Shown here piece by piece: positions 42,480-50,427 of a DNA stretch of 64,000 nucleotides (position 1 is the first letter of the stretch; each line of letters opens with the position of its first letter). Position numbers and translations under genes: made by a program. The DNA is from Actinomadura sp. NAK00032. GTDB taxonomy: Bacteria; Actinomycetota; Actinomycetes; Streptosporangiales; Streptosporangiaceae. The notes beneath the pieces were generated by a model. The model was not told where the DNA came from. It saw only the letters and a list, made by a program, of their open reading frames with translations, and made no database searches. The stretch is from positions 3,658,001 to 3,722,000 of the forward strand of contig NZ_CP054932.1 of assembly GCF_013364275.1 (NCBI RefSeq), written 5' to 3'.

Positions 42480-43360
42480 TGCACCATCCCCCGGGGCCGG
42501 CCCACGACGGCGGGGGATGGGGTACCGTCCTCGCCGTGGCGGGCGTGGCCGCCCTAGCGGTCGCCTACCTGCTGCTGGCGCACCGCGGATCCGGCAGGGC
42601 CCGTCCTCGGGACCGGTGGCGCACGGCGATGTTCCTGACCGGATGCGCCCTGTTGGCGGTGGCGCTGCTACCGCCGATCGCGCCACTGGCGCATGAGGAC
42701 TTCCGCGGCCACATGCTCCAGCACATGCTGCTGGGAATGTACGCGCCGCTGGCCCTGGTCCTGGGCGCTCCGCTCACCGTGCTCCTGCGCGCACTGCCCA
42801 CCGACCGGGCCCGGGAGCTGACCGGCGCACTGCGCAGCAGGCCGATGGCGTTCTTGGCTCATCCCATCGTCGCGCTGACGCTCAGTACCGGCAGCCTGGC
42901 CGTGCTGTACTTCACCCCGCTGTACGACGCCACGACCACCCGTCCGGCCCTGCACTGGCTGATGCACGCGCACTTCGTGCTCTCGGGGTTCCTGTTCGCC
43001 TGGGTCATCGCCGGGCCCGATCCCGCGCCTTCACGGCCCCGGGTCAACGCTCGGCTGCTCGTCCTCGGCGCGGCCATCGCCCTGCACGCCGTCATCGCCC
43101 AGCTGATGTACGGCGGGTTCCTCACCGACGTGGACGCCCCCATCGCCGAAGTCCGCGGCGGCGCGGAGATCATGTACTACGGCGGAGACATCGCCGAGCT
43201 CCTGCTCGCCGCCGCCCTCGTCGCCACCTGGCGCCCCGCCCGCCGCACCGCCCCCGTCCGGCGGCGCCCATCGCCCGCTCCCGCGCCGGCCGCCGCGGTG
43301 CCGCGGCTCAGGCCCGAGTGGGGTGCCATTCGAACATCGGGATGGTGGCGTCGTCGGTGA
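42479..43360 (+). CDS. CtaG-like cytochrome c oxidase assembly protein
   Basis: A 293-residue membrane protein of the caa3-type CtaG family, with about seven helices and conserved His-rich segments (FRGHMLQHMLLGMYAPLA, HWLMHAHFVLSGFLFAWVIAG, HAVIAQLMYGGFL). Such proteins deliver or bind copper for oxidase assembly or copper homeostasis. ATG 42479 overlaps the DUF2243 stop codon, indicating a two-gene operon. The C-terminal tail is Arg/Pro-rich. Confidence 0.85.
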   Translation: MHHPPGPAHDGGGWGTVLAVAGVAALAVAYLLLAHRGSGRARPRDRWRTAMFLTGCALLAVALLPPIAPLAHEDFRGHMLQHMLLGMYAPLALVLGAPLTVLLRALPTDRARELTGALRSRPMAFLAHPIVALTLSTGSLAVLYFTPLYDATTTRPALHWLMHAHFVLSGFLFAWVIAGPDPAPSRPRVNARLLVLGAAIALHAVIAQLMYGGFLTDVDAPIAEVRGGAEIMYYGGDIAELLLAAALVATWRPARRTAPVRRRPSPAPAPAAAVPRLRPEWGAIRTSGWWRRR

Positions 43361-43400
43361 GGCGGCCGTCCTGGTAGGCGCCTTGATGACGCGCCACGTG
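43308..43400 (-). pseudogene. Possible C-terminal remnant of a PP2C-type gene
   Basis: On the minus strand a short frame ends QDGRLTDDATIPMFEWHP plus three residues, then TGA at 43310-43308. This resembles the C-terminus of a PP2C-type (RsbU-like) phosphatase, but an in-frame stop lies only about 40 bases upstream, so no gene remains. It overlaps the end of the CtaG gene. It may be debris marking the left edge of the arsenic island. Confidence 0.25.
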
Positions 43401-43485
43401 TCCCCGTCCGGCTCACACCGGTCAGCCGGCGGGCGTCCAGGACGGTGACGTGCAGCTCCCCGCAGATCAGCCCCTCCCTTTTTGT

Positions 43486-43501
43486 ATCATTCAGGCATGA
43501 T
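43486..43501. promoter_or_regulatory. ArsR-type operator at the first ars operon
   Basis: ATCAT-N6-ATGAT overlaps the start codon of the first ArsR gene, and TATCAT (43485-43490) could be a -10. Probably autoregulatory. Confidence 0.45.
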
Positions 43502-43808
43502 GTCAGTTCAGGCTGATGTGTTGAGGCTGCTGGCCGACCCGCTGCGTGCTCAGATCGTGTCGCTGCTGGCCGTCGAGGCGTTGTGCAACTGCCACCTCGT
43601 TGAGGAGACCGGCGCCAAGCAGACCAATATCTCCAACCACCTGCGGGCGCTGCGCCAAGCCGGGCTCGTGGACACCGAGCCCTGCGGACGGTTCACCTAC
43701 TACCGGCTGCGCCCCGAGGCGCTGGAGCACCTGGCTTCCGAACTCGGCGAGTTGGCAGCCGCCGCCCGCGAGGCCCAGGCTCACCAGCGGAAGAGGCCGT
43801 GCACGTGA
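43497..43808 (+). CDS. arsR: ArsR-family arsenic repressor
   Basis: A 103-residue winged-helix repressor. The metal-sensing cysteines are C30 and C32 (EALCNCHL), the alpha-3 CxC site of classical ArsR, next to the recognition helix KQTNISNHLRALRQAG. It overlaps the Acr3 gene (GTGA), so it represses its own arsenite-efflux operon and is released by As(III). ATG 43497 or the adjacent ATG 43500 may be used. Confidence 0.9.
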   Translation: MMSVQADVLRLLADPLRAQIVSLLAVEALCNCHLVEETGAKQTNISNHLRALRQAGLVDTEPCGRFTYYRLRPEALEHLASELGELAAAAREAQAHQRKRPCT

Positions 43809-44941
43809 CCAGCACGCAGGACACCGGCGCCGCCACGCGCCCGCAGGAGGCCGGGGTTGTCGCCGGGCTGTCGACCCTCGACCGGTTCCTGCCGGTGTGG
43901 ATCATCGCGGCGATGGTGCTCGGCCTCGGGCTGGGACGCGCCGTTCCCGGACTGGACGACGCGCTGGCCCGGGTCGAGGCCGGCGGGATCTCGCTGCCGA
44001 TCGCGCTCGGCCTGCTGGTGATGATGTACCCGGTGCTGGCCAAGGTCCGCTACGACCGGCTCGACACCGTCACCGGCGACCGCCGCCTCATGGCGGCCTC
44101 GCTGCTGCTGAACTGGGTGATCGGCCCGGCGGTGATGTTCGCGCTGGCCTGGATCCTCCTGCCGGACCTGCCCGAGTACCGCACCGGCCTGATCATCGTC
44201 GGGCTGGCCCGGTGCATCGCGATGGTCATCATCTGGAACGACCTGGCCTGCGGCGACCGCGAGGCCGCCGCCGTCCTGGTCGCGCTCAACTCCGTCTTCC
44301 AGGTCGTCGCGTTCGGCGCGCTCGGCTGGTTCTACCTGCAGGTCCTGCCCGGTTGGCTGGGCCTGGCGACCGACGAAGTCGACTTCTCCGTCGGCAAGAT
44401 CGTGGTGAACGTGCTGGTGTTCCTGGGCATCCCGCTGGCGGCCGGCTACCTGACCCGCCGCCTGGGGGAGGGCGCCCGCGGCCGCGCCTGGTACGAGGAG
44501 CGGTTCCTGCCCCGGATCGGCCCCGTCGCGCTGTACGGGCTGCTGTTCACCATCGTCATCCTGTTCGCCCTGCAAGGCGACGCCATCACCGGCCGGCCCG
44601 GCGACGTCGCCCGTATCGCGCTGCCGCTGCTGGCCTACTTCGCGCTCATGTGGGGCGGGTCCTTCGCCCTCGGCCGCGCCGTCCGGCTGCCCTACCCGCG
44701 CACGGCGACGCTCGCCTTCACCGCCGCCGGCAACAACTTCGAACTGGCCATCGCCGTCGCCATCGGCACCTTCGGCGTCACCTCCGGGCAGGCCCTGTCG
44801 GGCGTGGTCGGGCCGCTGATCGAGGTCCCGGTCCTGGTCGGGCTGGTGTACGTGTCGCTGTGGCTGCGGAACCGGTTCCCGTCGACGGGCGGTGGCAACG
44901 GCGTGCTCGCCGCCGGCGACCGTCCCGGCATCCAACGGTGA
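43805..44941 (+). CDS. acr3: Acr3-family arsenite efflux permease
   Basis: A 378-residue membrane protein with about ten helices. ARCIAMVIIWNDLACGD contains the conserved Cys required for arsenite transport in Acr3 proteins, and NSVFQVVAFG and FTAAGNNFELAIAVAIGTFG are family signatures. It would extrude As(III) using the proton motive force. The start at GTG 43805 overlaps the arsR stop; GTG 43799 is possible. The arsenate reductase gene follows 10 bases later. Confidence 0.93.
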   Translation: MTSTQDTGAATRPQEAGVVAGLSTLDRFLPVWIIAAMVLGLGLGRAVPGLDDALARVEAGGISLPIALGLLVMMYPVLAKVRYDRLDTVTGDRRLMAASLLLNWVIGPAVMFALAWILLPDLPEYRTGLIIVGLARCIAMVIIWNDLACGDREAAAVLVALNSVFQVVAFGALGWFYLQVLPGWLGLATDEVDFSVGKIVVNVLVFLGIPLAAGYLTRRLGEGARGRAWYEERFLPRIGPVALYGLLFTIVILFALQGDAITGRPGDVARIALPLLAYFALMWGGSFALGRAVRLPYPRTATLAFTAAGNNFELAIAVAIGTFGVTSGQALSGVVGPLIEVPVLVGLVYVSLWLRNRFPSTGGGNGVLAAGDRPGIQR

Positions 44942-44951
44942 AGGAACAGTG

Positions 44952-45374
44952 ATGTCCGTTCCGGCTCGCTCTGCCAAGCCCAGTGTCCTGTTCGTCTGCG
45001 TGCACAACGCGGGGCGCTCCCAGATGGCCGCCGCCTACCTCACCCACCTGGCGGGTGACCGGATCGAGGTGCGCTCCGCCGGGTCCGCGCCCGCCGACCA
45101 GGTCAACCCGGCGGTGGTCGAGGCGATGGCGGAGGAGGGCATCGACATCTCCGCCGAGGTCCCCAAGGTCCTCACCGTCGGCGCCGTCCAAGGTTCCGAT
45201 GTGGTCATCACCATGGGATGCGGTGACACCTGCCCGGTCTTCCCCGGCAAGCGCTACCTGGACTGGACCCTCGACGACCCCGCGGGGCAGGGCGTCGACG
45301 CCGTCCGCCCGATCCGCGACGAGATCCGCCGGCGCGTCGAGGGCCTGGTCGGCGAGCTGTCCTCGAAGAGGTGA
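44952..45374 (+). CDS. arsC: Arsenate reductase (LMW-phosphatase type)
   Basis: A 140-residue cytoplasmic enzyme reducing As(V) to As(III) for efflux by Acr3. The P-loop CX5R is CVHNAGRS, and ITMGCGDTCPVFPGKRYLDW carries two further cysteines of the redox relay. The layout (GCGDTC) matches actinobacterial ArsC enzymes, which use thioredoxin or mycothiol as electron donor. AAGGAACAG is upstream of ATG 44952. Confidence 0.93.
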   Translation: MSVPARSAKPSVLFVCVHNAGRSQMAAAYLTHLAGDRIEVRSAGSAPADQVNPAVVEAMAEEGIDISAEVPKVLTVGAVQGSDVVITMGCGDTCPVFPGKRYLDWTLDDPAGQGVDAVRPIRDEIRRRVEGLVGELSSKR

Positions 45375-45403
45375 CGGGCCGGAGCCGGGCGCCCAGTACG
45401 GGG

Positions 45404-45751
45404 TCAGCCGCCGGGTGGGCAGCAGGTGCGCAGGTAGTCGCGGAGTTCGGCGAGTGACCGGTCGACCGCGGCGGAGTCGATGCGGTAGAAGACCTGCTTG
45501 CCGTCCCTGCGCGAGGTGAGGAGGCCGCCTCGGCGCAGCAGCGCGAGTTGCTGGGAGGCGTTGGACTGGCCGACCCCGAGCCGCTCGGCGACCGTGCCGA
45601 CGGTGAGTTCGATACCGCCGGCGAAGAGTTCGAGCATCTGCTGCCGCTGCTCGCTGGCCAGTGCCTTGAGGAACTCGCGTGCTCCGGCACCGAGCTGAGC
45701 GGCCGGCGCCGCCCCGCATCCGCCCGGTGCCCCGGCCGTCCGCTCGACCAT
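45404..45751 (-). CDS. ArsR/SmtB-family repressor, C-terminal Cys pair
   Basis: A 115-residue winged-helix repressor (LKALASEQRQQMLELF, VGQSNASQQLALLRRGG). It lacks the CxC in the alpha-3 helix; the candidate thiols are C110-C111 at the C-terminus (LRTCCPPGG) and C12, so metalloid sensing would use a C-terminal site. ATG 45751 follows GGAGGAG. It is divergent from an ArsO-like flavoprotein, with a 38-base inverted repeat between them. Confidence 0.85.
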   Translation of the reverse strand: MVERTAGAPGGCGAAPAAQLGAGAREFLKALASEQRQQMLELFAGGIELTVGTVAERLGVGQSNASQQLALLRRGGLLTSRRDGKQVFYRIDSAAVDRSLAELRDYLRTCCPPGG

Positions 45752-45794
45752 CGCTGCCGACTCCTCCCGACGCTGTGCCCTCCACCCTATGCCG

Positions 45795-45832
45795 CATATC
45801 AACACTTCATTATTTTATGAAATGTTGATATG
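45795..45832. promoter_or_regulatory. Large ArsR-type inverted repeat
   Basis: CATATCAACACTTCAT (45795-45810) and ATGAAATGTTGATATG (45817-45832) are 16-base arms around TATTTT with one mismatch. It is the likely operator of the divergent ArsR/flavoprotein pair. The right arm ends in an in-frame ATG. Confidence 0.75.
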
Positions 45833-45841
45833 TTCGCGCTC

Positions 45842-46936
45842 ATGCCCACCACCGCATCGTTGGTCATCATCGGCGGCGGCCAGGCCGGTCTGGCCACCGC
45901 CCGCATCGCCCGGTCCCTGGGCTTGGCGCCCATCGTCCTGGAGGCGGCCGGCCAGACGGCCGGGTCCTGGCCGCACTACTACGACAGCCTCACCCTCTTC
46001 TCCCCGGCCCGGCGCAGCGCCCTGCCCGGAGCGGAGTTCCCCGGCGATCCGGACGGCTACCCCTCGCGGGACGAGGTCGTGGCCTACCTGACCGACTACG
46101 CCGCCCATCTGGACGCCGACATCCGCACCGGTCACCGGGTCACTGAGGTCATGGTTGCAGGGGATGGCGCACGAGCCGGGTTCGAGATCGTCACGGCGGG
46201 CGGCGACGTCTTCGCCGCGCCGCTGGTGATCGCCGCGACGGGCGGATTCGCCCGCCCCCACCGCCCGGACCTGCCGGGACTGGACGGCTTCCCCGGCACG
46301 GTGCTGCACTCGTCCGACTACCGCCGTCCCGGACCGTTCACCGGCCGGCGCGTCGTGGTCGTGGGAGGCGGGAACTCGGCCGTGCAGATCGCGATCGAGT
46401 TGGCCGCCGTCGCCGACGTCACGCTGGCGACCCGGCACCCGCTCCGCTTCATGGCCCAGCGCGTGCTGGGCGTCGACATGCACATCTGGTTGCAGCGCAC
46501 CGGGCTGGACGCCGCAGGGTGGGCGCGCCCGCTGCTGACCGGCGGCAAGGGCACCCCGGTGTTCGACACCGGCACCTACCGCGATGCCATCGCCACCGGC
46601 CACCCCGACCGCCGCCCGATGTTCACCCGCCTGGAGGCGGACCAGGTCCTCTGGAGCGACGGGACCCGCGAGCACGTCGACGTGGTGCTGCTGGCCACCG
46701 GGTTCCGGCCGGGCGTGGAGTATCTCGCCGCGCTGGGCGCGCTCGACGGCGACGGGCGGCCCCGCCACCGCGGCGGTGTCTCGGCCACCCATCCGGGCCT
46801 GGGATTCGTGGGGCTGGAATGGCAGCGCTCGTTCGCCTCGGCCACCCTGCGCGGAGTCGCCGCCGACGCCCGGCACGTCCTCACCCGGCTGCGCAAGCAG
46901 ACCCGCACCCCCAGCGGCGCGCTGACATCGACTTGA
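45842..46936 (+). CDS. ArsO-like flavin monooxygenase/oxidoreductase
   Basis: A 364-residue FAD/NAD(P)H protein. FAD-binding GGGQAGLAT (near residue 10), the NAD(P)H-binding GGGNSAVQIA and the C-terminal VVLLATGFRPG resemble ArsO, a flavin-dependent monooxygenase found in ars operons whose exact reaction is unsettled. No ribosome-binding site is visible before ATG 45842 or the in-frame ATG 45830 (inside the operator); the transcript may be leaderless. It is likely repressed by the divergent ArsR. Confidence 0.8.
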   Translation: MPTTASLVIIGGGQAGLATARIARSLGLAPIVLEAAGQTAGSWPHYYDSLTLFSPARRSALPGAEFPGDPDGYPSRDEVVAYLTDYAAHLDADIRTGHRVTEVMVAGDGARAGFEIVTAGGDVFAAPLVIAATGGFARPHRPDLPGLDGFPGTVLHSSDYRRPGPFTGRRVVVVGGGNSAVQIAIELAAVADVTLATRHPLRFMAQRVLGVDMHIWLQRTGLDAAGWARPLLTGGKGTPVFDTGTYRDAIATGHPDRRPMFTRLEADQVLWSDGTREHVDVVLLATGFRPGVEYLAALGALDGDGRPRHRGGVSATHPGLGFVGLEWQRSFASATLRGVAADARHVLTRLRKQTRTPSGALTST

Positions 46937-46966
46937 TGACCGCCCCGGAGCGGGACGGCGTGGGAA

Positions 46967-47332
46967 TCAGGCCGGGACCAGGGCCGGCAGGGCGAACAGG
47001 CCCGACAGGCGGGTCAGTCTGTCCGGCACCACCCGGTAGTACACCCACGTGCCGCGCCGCTCGCCCTCGATCAGCCCGGTCTGGCGCAGCACCTTCAGGT
47101 GGTGGGAGATCGTCGGCGCGGTGAGGTCGAACGCGCCCGTCAGGTCGCACACGCACGCCTCGCCCCCGTCCACCGAGGCGATCATGTTCAGCAGGCGCAA
47201 CCGCACCGGGTCGGACAGCGCCTTGAACACCCTGGCCAGCTCGGCGGCCTCCGCATCGCTCAACGCCGGACCGCTCAATGGCGCGCAGCAAACAGGGTCG
47301 GTCACGTCCTCAAGCTCCAGCATCTTAGACAT
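46967..47332 (-). CDS. ArsR-family repressor with two Cys pairs
   Basis: A 121-residue winged-helix repressor. It has four thiols: C15-C16 (DPVCCAPL) near the N-terminus and C60, C62 in EACVCDL on the alpha-3 helix, a combination seen in ArsR proteins binding As(III)/Sb(III) or methylated arsenic, and in some Cd sensors. The DNA-recognition helix is APTISHHLKVLRQTG. ATG 47332 lies inside the first of two operator repeats that also precede the FAD-oxidoreductase gene. Confidence 0.88.
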   Translation of the reverse strand: MSKMLELEDVTDPVCCAPLSGPALSDAEAAELARVFKALSDPVRLRLLNMIASVDGGEACVCDLTGAFDLTAPTISHHLKVLRQTGLIEGERRGTWVYYRVVPDRLTRLSGLFALPALVPA

Positions 47333-47340
47333 GCATCTAA
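47325..47340. promoter_or_regulatory. ArsR operator repeat 1
   Basis: TTAGACATGCATCTAA, with inverted TTAGA/TCTAA ends, at the start codon of the third ArsR gene. Near-identical to the copy at 47381-47396. Confidence 0.7.
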
Positions 47341-47380
47341 TTTGACATCCATCTATCCAGTGATGCAAACTGGCGCCTGC

Positions 47381-47396
47381 TTAGACAAGCATCTAA
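47381..47396. promoter_or_regulatory. ArsR operator repeat 2
   Basis: TTAGACAAGCATCTAA, 56 bases from repeat 1 and about 100 bases before the FAD-oxidoreductase gene. The pair suggests that the third ArsR controls both divergent directions. Confidence 0.7.
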
Positions 47397-47492
47397 ACAA
47401 GGAGTCGGGTGACGACCGCCGTCTACCGCGCCCGCTTCTGACCACCCGCCTCGGCGCCCGACACCCATGACCGAACCGACAAAGGAGTCAGC

Positions 47493-49115
47493 GTGAACGA
47501 CGAGACCGGACGACCGGAGCCGGCAGCCTCCCCGGACGCGCCCGCCAGCGCAAGCAGCTGCTGCGGTGTCAGCGCGTGCTGCACCGACGCCGAACAGGCC
47601 GTGGACCCCGGTGCCACCGTCCAGCAGGCCAAGACCGCTGCCGGCTGCGGCTGCGTCGAGCAGGGGCCGCTCGACGGGCTGCCGGTCGTGGTGATCGGCG
47701 CCGGACCGGTCGGGCTGGCCGCCGCCGCCCACCTGGCCGAGCGCGATCAGGACTTCCTCGTGATCGAGGCCGGGGGAGAGGTGGGCGCGGCGATCTCGGA
47801 GTGGGGACACGTCCGGCTGTTCTCGCCGTGGCGGTACGACACCGACGCCGCCGCGCGGCGGCTTCTGGAACCGACCGGGTGGCGGCTGCCCGACCCCGAG
47901 GCGCTGCCGACCGGCGCCGAGCTCGTCCGCGACTACCTGGCGCCGCTCGCCAAGGTTCCCGCGCTGGCCGGACGGATCCGCACCGGCACCCGCGTGGTGG
48001 CCGTGACCCGCCAGGGCGTGGACGTGACCCGCACCGTCGGCCGCGAGGAGCGTCCACTGCTGGTCCGCGCCGTGGGCCCGGACGGAGCCGTGGACGACAT
48101 CGCCGCCCGCGCGGTCATCGACGCGTCCGGCACCTGGGGCCGCGGCAACCCGCTGGGCCACTCCGGCCTGCCCGCGCCCGGCGAGGACCAGGCAGCCGCC
48201 CACATCACCGGCCCGCTGCCGGACGTGCTGGGCCGCGACCGGTCCCGCTTCGCGGGCCGCCGCACCCTGGTAATCGGGATGGGGCACTCGGCCGCCAACA
48301 CCCTCCTCGCCCTGGCCGAACTCGCCAAGAACGAGCCCGGCACCCGCGTCACCTGGGCCGTGCGCGGCGCGTCGGTCGCCCGGCTCTACGGCGGCGGCGA
48401 CGCAGACGGCCTCCCCGCGCGCGGCGCGCTCGGCACCCGCCTGAAGGCCGCCGTGAACAACGGCGAGATCGACCTGGTCCGCGGCTTCACCATCACCGGC
48501 GTCGCCACAACGGACGATGAAGCCGCAGCCGTCCAGGTCAACGGCCAGACCCCGGACGGCCCGCGCGTCCTGGCGGCCGACATCGTGGTCGCCGCGACGG
48601 GGTTCCGGCCCGACCTGGACATGCTGCGCGAAGTGCGGGTCGAACTCGACCCCGCCACCGAGGCACCGGTCAGGCTCGCCCCGCTGATCGACCCCAACTT
48701 CCACAGCTGCGGGACCGTCCCGCCGCACGGGGAACGCGACCTCGCCCACCCCGAGCCCGGCTTCTACCTGGCCGGGATGAAGAGCTACGGCCGCGCCCCC
48801 ACCTTCCTGATGGCCACCGGGTACGAGCAGGTCCGCTCCATCGCCGCCGCGCTCGCCGGCGACCGCGAAGCCGCCGACACCGTCCACCTCGACCTCCCCG
48901 AGACCGGCGTGTGCTCCACCAGCCTGGTCACCGACGACCTGCTGCCGGGCGCCGCCAACCAGAGCGCCGGCCAGTCCGTGCCTGGTGGCGGGTCATGCTG
49001 CGGCCCCACGGCCCCCGAGCCGGTCAGCATCGGTATCGGCGCACCCGCCGGACTGGGTTTCGCGACCGGGCGCGTGCACGGCCACTCCGGCGAGGCCGAA
49101 CACAGTGATGCCTGA
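47493..49115 (+). CDS. FAD oxidoreductase with Cys clusters at both ends
   Basis: A 540-residue flavoprotein. The core has FAD-binding VVVIGAGPVGLAAAAHLAERD, a second dinucleotide site (LVIGMGHSAANTLLAL), and VVAATGFRPDL. Unusually, both ends carry cysteine clusters: C23-C24, C29-C30 and GCGC (C52, C54) at the N-terminus, and C502-C503 (GGSCCGPT) near the C-terminus. These could bind arsenicals, or shuttle electrons to them. GTG 47493 follows AAAGGAG. It is divergent from a four-Cys ArsR and followed 15 bases later by an MFS gene, so a role in arsenical oxidation or reduction is likely but unproven. Confidence 0.75.
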   Translation: MNDETGRPEPAASPDAPASASSCCGVSACCTDAEQAVDPGATVQQAKTAAGCGCVEQGPLDGLPVVVIGAGPVGLAAAAHLAERDQDFLVIEAGGEVGAAISEWGHVRLFSPWRYDTDAAARRLLEPTGWRLPDPEALPTGAELVRDYLAPLAKVPALAGRIRTGTRVVAVTRQGVDVTRTVGREERPLLVRAVGPDGAVDDIAARAVIDASGTWGRGNPLGHSGLPAPGEDQAAAHITGPLPDVLGRDRSRFAGRRTLVIGMGHSAANTLLALAELAKNEPGTRVTWAVRGASVARLYGGGDADGLPARGALGTRLKAAVNNGEIDLVRGFTITGVATTDDEAAAVQVNGQTPDGPRVLAADIVVAATGFRPDLDMLREVRVELDPATEAPVRLAPLIDPNFHSCGTVPPHGERDLAHPEPGFYLAGMKSYGRAPTFLMATGYEQVRSIAAALAGDREAADTVHLDLPETGVCSTSLVTDDLLPGAANQSAGQSVPGGGSCCGPTAPEPVSIGIGAPAGLGFATGRVHGHSGEAEHSDA

Positions 49116-49130
49116 CGGGGCGACGACCTG

Positions 49131-50408
49131 ATGAGCCGTGGCACCCCCGGCGCGGTGTCCCGTGTCCCGCTGGTCGCCCTCTGCGTGACCGAGATCACCA
49201 GCTGGGGTGTGCTCTACTACGCCTTCCCCGTCCTCGTACAGGACATCACCCGCGACACCGGCTGGTCCACCGCGGCCATCACGGCCGCCTTCTCCGCCTC
49301 GCTCATCGTTGCCGCGCTGGCCGGCGTCCCGGTCGGCCGTGCGCTGGACCGGCACGGCCCCCGCGTCCTGATGACCGGCGGCTCGGCGCTCGCCGTGCTC
49401 GCCGTCCTGGCCGTGGCCACCGCACCCACCCTGTGGGCGTTCACCGGAGCCTGGCTGCTGGCCGGCGCCGCGATGTCCGCCGTGCTGTACCAGCCCGCCT
49501 TCGCCGCCCTCACCCGCTACCACGCGCCGCACCACCTCGGCGCCCTGACCACCCTCACGCTGGTCGCGGGCCTGGCCAGCACGGTGTTCGCGCCGCTCAC
49601 CGACACGCTGTCGGCCCACCTGACCTGGCGCGGCGCCTACCTGGCGCTGGCCGTGGTACTGGCGGTCGTGACCGTCCCGCTGCACCTGCTCGCCCTGCGC
49701 CGGCCCTGGCCCCCGCCACCCCAGGCCGAACCGGACAAGCCAAGCCGCCCGAACGACCGGACCGGGGCCGGGGCGCCGGCCACCGTGCGCAGCAGGCCGT
49801 TCCTCCTGCTGGCCGCCGCGCTCACCCTGTCGGCGTTCGCGATGTACGCGGTGATGATCAACCTCATCCCGCTGCTCACCTCCCGCGGTGCCTCCAGCGG
49901 CACCGCCGCCTGGGCGCTCGGCCTCGGCGGGATCGGCCAGGTCACCGGACGCCTCGGCTACGGCGGCCTGGTCCGGCGCACCAGCGTCCGCGCACGGACC
50001 GTCTGGATCCTCGCGCTGTCGGCCGCCACCACCGCGACCCTCGCCGCCATCCCCGGACCCGTGACACTGCTCATCGCAGCCGCCTTCCTCGCCGGCACGA
50101 CCCGCGGCATCGCCACCCTGCTCCAGGCGACCGCCGTCTCCGACCGCTGGGGCACCGCGTCCTACGGCGCCCTGTCGGGCATCCTCGCCGCTCCCATCAC
50201 CACCGCCACGGCCGTGGCGCCCTTCGCCGGAGCCGCCATCGCCGCCGGACTCGGCGGCTACCCCCGCATGTTCCTGGTGCTGGCCATCGTCGCCGCCCTG
50301 GCGGCGGCACTCGGCGCCGGTACGGCACCGTCACACCGCCCATCGCCCGCGACGCCGACAGGGCGCACTCCCGCTCCGCGCCCGGTACCGCGCGAGAGCG
50401 AGGAGTGA
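49131..50408 (+). CDS. MFS transporter in the arsenic island
   Basis: A 425-residue major facilitator with about twelve helices. Typical MFS features: a loop with PVGRALDRHGPRVLM and a charged central linker (PDKPSRPNDRTG). It begins 15 bases after the Cys-rich flavoprotein gene and is likely co-transcribed with it. MFS proteins in ars operons (ArsJ, ArsK) export arsenate esters or trivalent arsenicals. This one may export the product of the flavoprotein; I cannot place it firmly in either group. Confidence 0.8.
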   Translation: MSRGTPGAVSRVPLVALCVTEITSWGVLYYAFPVLVQDITRDTGWSTAAITAAFSASLIVAALAGVPVGRALDRHGPRVLMTGGSALAVLAVLAVATAPTLWAFTGAWLLAGAAMSAVLYQPAFAALTRYHAPHHLGALTTLTLVAGLASTVFAPLTDTLSAHLTWRGAYLALAVVLAVVTVPLHLLALRRPWPPPPQAEPDKPSRPNDRTGAGAPATVRSRPFLLLAAALTLSAFAMYAVMINLIPLLTSRGASSGTAAWALGLGGIGQVTGRLGYGGLVRRTSVRARTVWILALSAATTATLAAIPGPVTLLIAAAFLAGTTRGIATLLQATAVSDRWGTASYGALSGILAAPITTATAVAPFAGAAIAAGLGGYPRMFLVLAIVAALAAALGAGTAPSHRPSPATPTGRTPAPRPVPRESEE

Positions 50409-50427
50409 CCCGTTGTACACGTGGCCT

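Noticed and set aside
43361..50408. Arsenic region as a transposon or integrative element
   Set aside because: The gene set fits a mobile resistance island, but I see no transposase, integrase, terminal inverted repeats or att-like direct repeats, so I do not annotate an element.
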